A DNA stretch of 23,255 nt from JBEKCP01 sp050014815 (GTDB lineage: Bacteria; Planctomycetota; Planctomycetia; Pirellulales; Thermoguttaceae). The notes beneath the pieces are model-generated. The model saw only the letters and a list, made by a program, of their open reading frames with translations, searched no databases and had not been told where the DNA came from. The position numbers and the translations under genes were made by a program. The stretch covers positions 1 to 23,255 of the forward strand of contig JBEKCP010000023.1 of the NCBI GenBank assembly GCA_050014815.1. Reading direction: 5' to 3'. Positions 9,601-13,384 of the stretch are shown piece by piece. Each line of letters opens with the position of its first letter. The first letter of the stretch is position 1.

Positions 9601-10050
9601 GACAAGCAGTCGGCCATCGAGGCCCTGCTGCACATGCGGGAGCTGGATCGCCGGAATATCAATCTCTACCGCGATCTCGGCGGGCGGCTGGAGAAACTCG
9701 GCCAGCCGGACCAGACGGAGCGGGCCTACACCTCGATCGTCGAGGTCCTGCCCCAAGAGGCCGAGAGCCACCAGTTGCTCGCCGAGATCCGCCAGCAGGA
9801 GAACCGCTGGCCCGAGGCGATCGCCGAGTGGGACGAGGTCGCCCGGATCCGCTCGTTGGAGCCGACCGGGCTGTTGGGCCTGGCCGCGGCCCAGATGCAC
9901 ACGGGCCGGTGGGACGACGCCGAGGCGACGTTCGGCAAGCTCCGCGGGACCGGCTGGCCCGCCCGCTTCGACGCGGTCATTAGCCAGAAGCTGCCGGAAC
10001 TCCAGCGCCAGCTCGAAGGGTTCCGCAAGGCGGACAGGAAACCGCGGTGA
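673..10050 (+). CDS. Giant FecR/VIT/VWA/TPR envelope protein
   Basis: A 3125-residue protein. ATG at 673 follows AGGAG (661-665) by seven bases. Residues about 5-23 form one hydrophobic segment (signal or anchor). About 55-150 is FecR-like. About 195-330 is a VIT domain (key stretch ESFVNRTDGTLEGVFFFPLP). From about 450 a VWA domain carries MIDAS residues D455/S457/S459, T525 and D549. The core closes with ITPYTSLLVLE near 790, usual in VIT-VWA proteins. About 880-1000 is acidic and Ala/Pro-rich, probably disordered. The rest is mostly helical with TPR-like units, clearest at about 2770-2800 and 2940-3110. Known for the families: metal-dependent protein binding and scaffolding; the partner here is unknown. 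Much of the sequence facing outward from the membrane is inferred. Repeat elements interrupt it at least twelve times, always in frame, including inside the VWA domain. No enzymatic motif was recognised. Confidence 0.93.
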   Translation: MLTYTVRIVSAGVAASVLIGAWLWNHVGSTEAADLGRAPQSAAAADTPEHTLTEDGRIGKVTDVQGMVMLRPATASRWSPVAERLLLRPGDWVRTDLRGANAATLRLVKDTRVILGPGSLVELVGPGEIRVADGELKVAAAPKHPIKLIGPDGATLLAESVHLNSVYGVRQGRLTAVHKEPLWLRGYEGKTANESIGSLVAKVDGRNVPLSVGYHKVAVDIRDQIARTSIEESFVNRTDGTLEGVFFFPLPQDASIAGFGMWIGERLVEADVVERERAREIYETILRERRDPGLLEWSGGNIFKARVFPILPHSEKRIKITYTQVLPLAGGAYRYQYALESEMLRLNPLRQLEIDVKVTSAIPLRSVTCPTHATRNAMTGHSAHVEFSAQEYTPTQDFEVVVEVEGRQREVVLIPHRRGDDGYFMVQITPPSPDGQWRRELVADGEPMELLFLADTSASMDGPSRKAQAEVIAAILASLTEKDRVNLAACDVDCQWVFARPAPADAKNVEQARQFLAARTSLGWTNLDVAIASALKQAGPKAHMLYLGDGIVTGYSPLPPGEGQGVRGQGVRAVPRAEGDSPVFAQAKAGTVPADPAAFVKRLRRLTEGKPGTFHSIAVSSSFEPGVMKAIAAAGGGSFHQVTGSRGPQAVALELLAEMTQPVLRDLRVEFRGLRVARVYPEQLPNLPLGTQQILLGRYLPGDRDQQGEVIVTGTQSGKPVRYAGKVALPEGSVVSSQLSVATNNGPRTTDDANSFIPRLWARMHLDALLEQGGSPAIRDEIIALSEEYNIITPYTSLLVLESDADRERFKVKSRFQMRDGEKFFAEGRDTANWELVQQQMKRAGAWHLGLRRDVLRQLATLGRNPQVSSGHLGTTTTTDFDSLISLINSTVAPRSWGDNSASGFISPFGANLSLVVDQSESMAFHDRRTAGPWEESGRAFDPITAMETVDADTAPVDAPAAAMAPLPALTPEEEEPVGGQAEGKKQGEVDALQQAGERLEENGDSEDLKRPQDAAAAVYKTREAFASMSAFSIEFPDVGGEDRPKNLGLSMGEISYGGGGYFERALHCYAIAKPVWETTQQSMAWLDQLFPAVPPAVAPSEQKTNWPPEARALARSLLHDDALLGFNQGVKIDRQVEGYDASTAALQSRSRTLGLASPNAWLARCEGDRSATTVAWCDEKERGTLSKAFLLGRLRKSKPADLGRLPPEIASDVPLDQTYAAWPVTMKPQGNDRTLLVLTGPGDSKPEVRILVDTARKVILRIEYFNQDAISSTTVYDNFVEVAGAWRPTRTETLDAKGRRLSLTRHAYTVLAAGEFGRLWKEELAGRDQVQFLHEPLPRLVEAKKRLAQEGDSPIFAGRKSGQSPGKAGFEDQVAMLLHFQATGQWDRVLGHLAAAERLSGKPGMRWVRGSVMNLARRRDEVKRQYFDEARNLAQSPPTASAGSAEANALTPGPSPGRAETARGRGETTGDALFLAGYLEGQTSGILEANEMLALLDLLKPVYRDQPAYLETLKDWEGRRADLLEQTGQFQEVLAYRRRLAEGHPKDAALQVRYARTLSGSGDFDAAYAWLDRAVRSNAGLEKGDSPHLPERPGGCFAQMGTVPFFLPLRTTCADMLRSEGRYAELVDYLADWIKQNPPVQDAYSQYLSALVWADRAKEADATIAAWLNLSQSPPTASGGSPDEQRLRAAVAQAMGQGYNLWSNRMDEKWQRPLADTALALARHPTLASIADQIMGQWQFQQSDECRRVRRAALRALRDEIEKLPPEQIQRFVNWISSNDPAVELPEWKKIAEGLRRRWDAEPRREVRSQLGGTLIGVLGHLGPQETLAFLRKQLEEASPDDRPGYARQLFDALLGQRWSGVSENEAFGLLERLSGGQTPVDRLREQVSALMRLDDAMVQARFQAAMAKVEHPEKLTRTELRAKQAENMKLAREGFADRLRQASANAPEKLIPWMTVERLYLDIHAGRRLDRVADECFELLGPPTPPAAAEDPMAAVDSLLRHRALVMLINMAARSNSPLPPGEGPGVRATKPPDAVGGLCDRVIDYLEKRVKAEPENPGWKLMEYQVLIALDRPNDLRKKLQEWIDAGDPANYWSLALGYLLAEEGRLREAVKLLEAVRDADELRGPDYRALAAWYQVLDRREDHDRAIIDALKVAGEYQLSNWISRKLGPWQRDWSTTKQPPPRELDREVPLAFVALLEKSTTPEDYTHQLRAFYQATRDFRLLGALADGMIGHTPGQVYPLLQNLGSLLGDIHDEATADTLVERLGEVRKRATTPIDRRALDLLEMLVERRAAELQNQPGPHAQRALGSLARAWKHEWSAGEPRLMAELLASLGAIAQKDLAAEQVRRLEEIGEKSEKGEKDEKGETSDIDRLHIRYCLARTYWAYGRQEEAIDRLTAALGQYQAVCGGRLGAAVNDILGTLISCLESRGQYVRAENYLKDQLQHPANQQQRWWLSDRLWQVCHNALTAGGEVSLGRGEPLYRAIEAGLRKDLGAPDQNYRTQLVGRLCGVYRTATQQKLPGVANDLRKFAFERLPQVLLRQTNGYDEMVSNTAQTLHDLAGPKDGLALLVWHAEHEPAWFQNNYQDVWSRHGSTMGQWRFETPNLGDLEPRLLAVVLGELRRDLRSRQHRYEPIYDQRYSSNHYWREKEADFARTAEEVLATGKDSSGKRGQSPFVRSTLRAVPANGDCPLFPATDSSAAVTYITEYIFFGVNRQDRAIAVLLDAHRREVLDEGGQSQLVRFLHARGRFAQSIAILEPLVSRRPDNLDYRVWLVHAYHQTGQPKRLAELLRQTDEYFHKDGRWQENVMARLGESCLENALFKTSVGYFREAVSHRQRTAPRRGIGDGTLSNYYGQMARAYAGLKKTADAVDAACGAIVSWGQDMRNRTGAIASLRAVLQQAPDLDAYVLDLDRQTAQNGLENPVVRKAVGQVCQERQQYAKAIAQLRLALEAQPNDAETHQALLACYDAAGDKQSAIEALLHMRELDRRNINLYRDLGGRLEKLGQPDQTERAYTSIVEVLPQEAESHQLLAEIRQQENRWPEAIAEWDEVARIRSLEPTGLLGLAAAQMHTGRWDDAEATFGKLRGTGWPARFDAVISQKLPELQRQLEGFRKADRKPR
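2339..2390. repeat. Family A palindrome inside the VWA coding region
   Basis: A perfect 10-bp stem, CCCCTCTCCC (2339-2348) with GGGAGAGGGG (2352-2361) and a TCC loop, is followed by a GGGGGTGAGGG tail that is present twice in tandem. It is translated in frame (PLPPGEGQGVRGQGVR) shortly after MIDAS residue D549. Related copies lie at 5021-5074 (reverse orientation) and 6728-6763. Confidence 0.9.
2407..2451. repeat. Family B palindrome (GGGGACAGTCCC boxes), short form
   Basis: Boxes GGGGACAGTCCC and GGGACAGTCCCC flank an inner stem TTTCGC/GCGAAA with a TCAG loop. It lies 16 bases after the family A element, also in frame, and adds the peptide EGDSPVFAQAKAGTVPA to the VWA domain. Other family B copies lie at 4726-4769, 5420-5492 and 8691-8763. 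Confidence 0.9.
2869..2926. repeat. Inserted low-complexity element (CAGTAGTCAGT / GGACCACGGACAACGGAC type)
   Basis: Short near-repeats of AGTCAGT and AGTTGTCAGT lead to the palindrome GTTGCAAC, followed by GGACCACGGACAACGGAC. The base composition differs sharply from the GC-rich coding sequence on both sides. It is translated in frame as a Ser/Thr/Asn-rich peptide (SSQLSVATNNGPRTTD) at about residues 733-751, between the VWA region and the conserved ITPYTSLLVLE stretch. It appears to be an interspersed repeat, but no second copy lies in this window. Confidence 0.6.
4726..4769. repeat. Family B palindrome, short form
   Basis: GGGGACAGTCCC and GGGACAGTCCCC boxes flank the inner stem ATTTTCGC/GCGAAAAT. 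It is read in frame as EGDSPIFAGRKSGQSPG in the giant protein. The opening half is nearly the same as the copy at 2407-2451, while the core differs. Confidence 0.9.
4977..5006. repeat. Family C palindrome (CCCGCCGAC-TGC-GTCGGCGGG)
   Basis: A 9-bp stem with a TGC loop is preceded by GCAAAG. It is read in frame as AQSPPTASAGS. The copy at 5688-5717 encodes the almost identical peptide SQSPPTASGGS, and a reverse copy lies at 6769-6797. Compensating changes in the two arms (CCCGCC/GGCGGG against CCCCCC/GGGGGG) keep the stem paired. Confidence 0.9.
5021..5074. repeat. Family A palindrome, reverse orientation with extended loop
   Basis: The tail CCCTCACCCCC comes first, then CCCCTCTCCC (5034-5043) paired with GGGAGAGGGG (5065-5074). 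The loop holds a second stem, CGTGCCG-AAA-CGGCACG (5047-5063). It lies 14 bases after a family C element, in frame (LTPGPSPGRAETARGRGE). Confidence 0.9.
5420..5492. repeat. Family B long form, 73 bp, copy 1
   Basis: Perfect 22-bp terminal inverted arms at 5420-5441 and 5471-5492, each containing GGGGACAGTCCCC or its complement and ending in A5/T5, enclose a 29-base core. It is read in frame in the giant protein (EKGDSPHLPERPGGCFAQMG and on). The core is the reverse complement of the core at 8713-8741 except for one base. Confidence 0.95.
5688..5717. repeat. Family C palindrome (CCCCCCGAC-TGC-GTCGGGGGG)
   Basis: Same architecture as 4977-5006, with GCAAAG on the left and a run of G on the right. 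It is read in frame as SQSPPTASGGS between two helical segments of the giant protein. Confidence 0.9.
6728..6763. repeat. Family A palindrome
   Basis: CCCCTCTCCC-TCC-GGGAGAGGGG (6728-6750) is followed by a single GGGGGTGAGGG tail. It is in the same orientation as the copy at 2339 and nearly identical to it. It is read in frame as SPLPPGEGPGVRA and is followed five bases later by a family C element. Confidence 0.9.
6769..6797. repeat. Family C palindrome, reverse orientation
   Basis: CCCCCCGAC-GCA-GTCGGGGGG followed by CTTTG is the reverse complement of the arrangement at 5688-5717. It sits next to a family A element, as family C also does at 4977-5074, so the two families occur together twice in this gene. 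It is read in frame as KPPDAVGGLCD. Confidence 0.9.
7741..7790 (+). repeat. Purine-only tandem repeat encoding GEK/SEK/DEK units
   Basis: Degenerate 6-9 base units of the GTGAGAAG and GGAGAAG type, with hardly any pyrimidine, are translated in frame as GEKSEKGEKDEKGETSD, a charged spacer between helical segments. The composition is unlike the flanking sequence. It may be slippage-derived or another inserted repeat type; it loosely resembles the purine-rich stretch at 506-535. Confidence 0.65.
8691..8763. repeat. Family B long form, 73 bp, copy 2, with flanking direct repeat
   Basis: It has the same 22-bp inverted arms (8691-8712 and 8742-8763) as 5420-5492, with the 29-base core in the opposite orientation and one base different. 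The 11-mer GGACTCCAGCG occurs at 8679-8689 and again at 8772-8782, so the element sits inside a direct repeat with a 93-base period (31 codons). In the protein this shows as KDSS, an inserted peptide, then DSSAAV. Confidence 0.95.
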
Positions 10051-10112
10051 CGATGACGAACCGTGCAAGTGGGGCCCGTCGTGAAGACAACGCGGCAGCG
10101 GGGAGAGATAAC

Positions 10113-10146
10113 ACGCAAAGGCGCCAAGACGCAAGGTCGCAAAGGG
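10113..10146 (+). repeat. CGCAAAG-type short repeat in intergenic gap
   Basis: Degenerate tandem units of the kind ACGCAAAGG, CGCCAAGAC, GCAAGGTCGCAAAGG lie in the 154-base gap between the giant gene and the nucleoside-hydrolase fusion gene. They look like an interspersed repeat. No clear promoter or hairpin terminator was seen in the gap. Confidence 0.55.
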
Positions 10147-10191
10147 GGCGGAGAAATGTCTGAAACCTGCCTCGTGAGTGCCAATTCGCTT

Positions 10192-10197
10192 GAGGAG
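10192..10197 (+). promoter_or_regulatory. Ribosome binding site deciding the GTG start at 10205
   Basis: GAGGAG lies seven bases before GTG at 10205. An earlier in-frame GTG at 10178 has no such site and would add nine residues, several of them arginine, ahead of the signal peptide. Confidence 0.7.
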
Positions 10198-10204
10198 AAG
10201 ACTT

Positions 10205-13200
10205 GTGACCCGCAATACGACTTCTTTCGGTGCAACGGCCCTACTGTTGCTTTCCTTGGCTTGCCCTGCCGGCGCGGCCGCGGGGCCCCGCGTGCCCGTC
10301 GTCCTCGATACCGACATCGGCGACGACATCGACGACACCTGGGCCCTGGTGATGCTCTTGAAGAGCCCCGAGCTGGACCTGAAGCTCGTCACCACGACCT
10401 GCGGCAAGGCCGAGTACCGCGCGAAGATCGTCGCCCGGCTCCTGACCGTCGCCGGGCGGACCGACGTCCCCATCGGCCTGGGCGCCGGCGGCCGCGAGGG
10501 GACGGGAGGACAAGCGGCCTGGGTCAAGGACTACCGGCTGAGCGACTACCCGGGCAAGGTGCGCGAAGACGGTGTGGCCGCGCTGGTGGACGCGATCAAT
10601 GCTTCGCCGGAGCCGCTGCGGATCATCTCGATTGGCCCTTCGCACACCGTGGCGGCCGCCCTGGCCAAAGACCCTGGGATAGCGCCGAAGGCGATTTTCG
10701 TCGGCATGCAAGGGAGCGTCCGCAAGGGCTACAGCGGCGGAAAGCCCGACGCGGAGTACAACGTCAAGGCCGACATCCCGGCCGCCCAGAAGGTCTTTGC
10801 GGCCCCTTGGCGGCAGGCGATCATCACGCCGCTGGATACGTGCGGCCTGATAAAGTTGGCGGGGCCGCGGTTCCAATCGCTCGTCGAGAGCCAAGACCCG
10901 CTCGTCCGGGCGCTCCTGGAGAACTATCGCACGTGGGCCCGCAACGACAAGGTTGCCGCCAGCACCGTGCTCTTCGATACGGTGGCCGTCTACCTGGCCC
11001 TGCCCGGACCGAAACCGCTGGTGAAGATCGAGGAGCTGCCGATCAGCGTGACTGAAAAAGGCATGATGGTGATCGACCCCGCCGGCCGCAAGGTACAGGT
11101 GGCAACCGAGTGGACCTCCCTGGAGGGATATTGCGATCTGTTGACGAAGACCCTGCGGGAGGGCCGCGTCTCGCCGAGGGCGGTGACGCTCCGGATCGAT
11201 TCCCAGTTGATTCGCGGCCCGGAAAGACCAGGGGAGGCCCGCGCGTGGCTCGGTCAGATGTACGAGTGGCGTCAGCAGGAGCACAAGCGGATCGGCTACG
11301 ACGACCGGGAGTACAATCGCAAGGAGCTGGCCTGGACGCAGCGGAGCTTTGTCCAGACGCTGGTGATGGTCGAAGAACGCTACCTCTACGATCCCACGGC
11401 GGGGCGGTACACGGTGGACCGCTACCTCGACGACCTCGAGGGCCGCTACGGCGGCATCGACTCGGTCGTGCCCTGGCACGTCTATCCGAACATCGGAATC
11501 GACAACCGCAACCAGCACGGCCTCTTGCGGTCGATGCCCGGCGGCCTCTCGGGCCTGCGGCAGATGGTCGCCGACTTCCACCGCCGCGGCGTCCGCGTGC
11601 TGTTTCCCGCCATGCCCTGGGACACGGGCACCCGGGACGAGGGCGTGCCGCTTGCGGAGGCCGCGGCACGGGACATGAAGGAGATCGACGCGGACGGCAT
11701 CTACGGCGACACGGTGCCCGGCTTCACGGAAGAGTTCCGCAAGGCCGCGGACGCCACCGGCCATCCGCTCGTGCTGGAGCCGGAAAACGCCCTGGCCAAA
11801 CCGGCCATGCTCCAGTGGAACAACATGAGCTGGGGCTACTGGCGCCACGAGCACGTCCCGCCGGTCAGCCGGTATAAGTGGCTCGAGCCGCGGCACATGA
11901 TCCACGTCTGCGACCGCTGGGCGAAGGACCGGACCGACGAGTTGCAACCGGCCTTTTTCAACGGGGTCGGCTACGTGGCGTGGGAGAACATCTGGGGCAT
12001 CTGGAACCAGCTTACGCCCCGCGACGCCGAGGCCCTCCGGCGAATCGCCATGATCAAGCGGGCTCCGGCCCGTTCGCTGGAATACCGCGACTGGGAGCCC
12101 CACGCCTCGACGCTGCAGTCCGACGTTTTCGCCAGCCACTTCGATAGTTGCCCCGATTTCGTCTGGCTCCTGGTCAACCGCAGCGACAAGGACCTGAGCG
12201 GCCCGATGCTTGGCGTCCGCACGGGTGGTGACGAGCGATACTTTGACTTGTGGCATGGCGTCGAGTTGAAGCCGACGAAGACGGGTGCCAGCCGCGGCAC
12301 GCTCGACTTCGAGATCGAAAAACACGGCTTCGGCGCGGTGTATCACAATTACTTCGACGAGCTGCCCAAGGAAATCGCGGATCTCCTCCCCAAGATGGCC
12401 GAGCGGGCGAAGACCCGGCTGGCCGACCTGTCGGCCGAGTGGAAGGCCCTGCCGCAGCAGTTGGTCGATATCCCGCGGACCAGGCCGGCCGCCCAGGCGC
12501 CCGAGGGCATGCTCCGCATCCCCGGCGGCAAGTTCCGCTTCCAGGTCGCGGGCGTCGAGATCGAGGGAGGCAACGGCCCGGGCGTCGATGTCCAATATCC
12601 CTGGGAAGACCTGCCCCGCCGGGCCCACGACAAAGAACTCGACATGAAGGCCTTCTATATCGACAAGTACCCCGTGACCAATGCCCAGTTCAAGAAGTTC
12701 CTCGACGCCTCGGGCTACAAGCCCAAGGACGCATACAACTTCCTGAAGCACTGGACCGGCGGCACGTATCCCGAGGGCTGGGGCAACAAGCCGGTCACGT
12801 GGGTCGCCCTGGAGGACGCCCGGGCCTACGCCGCCTGGGCCGGCAAGCGGCTGCCGCACGAATGGGAGTGGCAATACGCGGCCCAGGGCACCGACGGCCG
12901 GCCTTATCCCTGGGGCGGCGAGTCCGACCCCGAGGCCGTGCCGGACACGGCCGACGGCCGCGAGCTGCCCCCGCCGGCTGACGTCGACGCCCATCCCAAG
13001 GGCGCAAGCCCCTTCGGCGTACACGACACGGTGGGCAACGTCTGGCAGTGGACCGACGAGTATCTCGACGAGCACACCCGCGCGGCGGTGGTCCGCGGCG
13101 GCGGGTCGTATCGCCCCCGCACCTCCGGCTGGTATTTTCCGCGTAACACGAAACTGGGCCAGCACGGGAAGTATCTCTTGATGGCCCCGAGCAAGGACCG

Positions 13201-13243
13201 CGCCGGCACGCTCGGCTTCCGCTGCGTCGTTGACGCCGAGTAG
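10205..13243 (+). CDS. Secreted nucleoside-hydrolase / TIM-barrel / SUMF1-like fusion
   Basis: 1012 residues from GTG 10205. Residues 1-26 are a signal peptide (hydrophobic core ALLLLSLA, then AGAAAG). Residues about 30-310 match the inosine-uridine nucleoside hydrolase family; DTDIGDDIDD at 35-44 is its calcium and ribose-binding signature. Residues about 380-620 look like a glycosidase-type TIM barrel (VVPWHVYPN, GVRVLFPAMPW, DADGIYGDTVPGF with D502), followed by a beta-rich segment to about 700. Residues about 767-1012 are a SUMF1/FGE-like domain (MLRIPGGKF, YPVTNAQFKKFLDASGY, GKRLPHEWEWQYAA, GNVWQWTDEY, LGFRC). The paired cysteines of true formylglycine-generating enzymes are not in the expected stretch GGGSYRPRTSGWYFP, so that activity is doubtful. 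Substrate unknown; hydrolysis of a sugar-linked compound outside the cytoplasm is an inference. The first and last domains are confident, the barrel moderately so. Confidence 0.9.
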   Translation: MTRNTTSFGATALLLLSLACPAGAAAGPRVPVVLDTDIGDDIDDTWALVMLLKSPELDLKLVTTTCGKAEYRAKIVARLLTVAGRTDVPIGLGAGGREGTGGQAAWVKDYRLSDYPGKVREDGVAALVDAINASPEPLRIISIGPSHTVAAALAKDPGIAPKAIFVGMQGSVRKGYSGGKPDAEYNVKADIPAAQKVFAAPWRQAIITPLDTCGLIKLAGPRFQSLVESQDPLVRALLENYRTWARNDKVAASTVLFDTVAVYLALPGPKPLVKIEELPISVTEKGMMVIDPAGRKVQVATEWTSLEGYCDLLTKTLREGRVSPRAVTLRIDSQLIRGPERPGEARAWLGQMYEWRQQEHKRIGYDDREYNRKELAWTQRSFVQTLVMVEERYLYDPTAGRYTVDRYLDDLEGRYGGIDSVVPWHVYPNIGIDNRNQHGLLRSMPGGLSGLRQMVADFHRRGVRVLFPAMPWDTGTRDEGVPLAEAAARDMKEIDADGIYGDTVPGFTEEFRKAADATGHPLVLEPENALAKPAMLQWNNMSWGYWRHEHVPPVSRYKWLEPRHMIHVCDRWAKDRTDELQPAFFNGVGYVAWENIWGIWNQLTPRDAEALRRIAMIKRAPARSLEYRDWEPHASTLQSDVFASHFDSCPDFVWLLVNRSDKDLSGPMLGVRTGGDERYFDLWHGVELKPTKTGASRGTLDFEIEKHGFGAVYHNYFDELPKEIADLLPKMAERAKTRLADLSAEWKALPQQLVDIPRTRPAAQAPEGMLRIPGGKFRFQVAGVEIEGGNGPGVDVQYPWEDLPRRAHDKELDMKAFYIDKYPVTNAQFKKFLDASGYKPKDAYNFLKHWTGGTYPEGWGNKPVTWVALEDARAYAAWAGKRLPHEWEWQYAAQGTDGRPYPWGGESDPEAVPDTADGRELPPPADVDAHPKGASPFGVHDTVGNVWQWTDEYLDEHTRAAVVRGGGSYRPRTSGWYFPRNTKLGQHGKYLLMAPSKDRAGTLGFRCVVDAE

Positions 13244-13278
13244 AGGAGCGGCCGGGCGGAAGTCGGTGTCGTTCGAGT

Positions 13279-13357
13279 TCGTTTAGCGGGCGGGCTTGCC
13301 CGCCGAGCCAATCCTCGGCAAACCGCTACTCGGCGGGCAAGCCCGCCCGCTAAACGA
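13279..13357. repeat. Perfect 29-bp inverted repeat between convergent genes
   Basis: The arms at 13279-13307 and 13329-13357 are exact reverse complements with a 21-base spacer. Each arm begins or ends in the TCGTTTAGCGGGCGGG motif. It lies between the stop codons of two convergent genes (13243 and 13385), so it could end transcription from both sides, though no T-run follows. Its form also fits a mobile palindromic repeat of the kind found elsewhere in the window. Confidence 0.9.
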
Positions 13358-13384
13358 CATTTGCCATGACCCAGCGCTGTGCCA

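Noticed and set aside
75..10050. Operon linking the CBS protein to the giant gene
   Set aside because: A 157-base gap with a palindrome separates them and no functional link is visible, so co-transcription is possible but unsupported.
10241..13165. 974-codon open frame on the minus strand
   Set aside because: It lies wholly opposite the fusion gene with clear family motifs; the antisense protein has no recognisable domain and is a by-product of high GC codon use.
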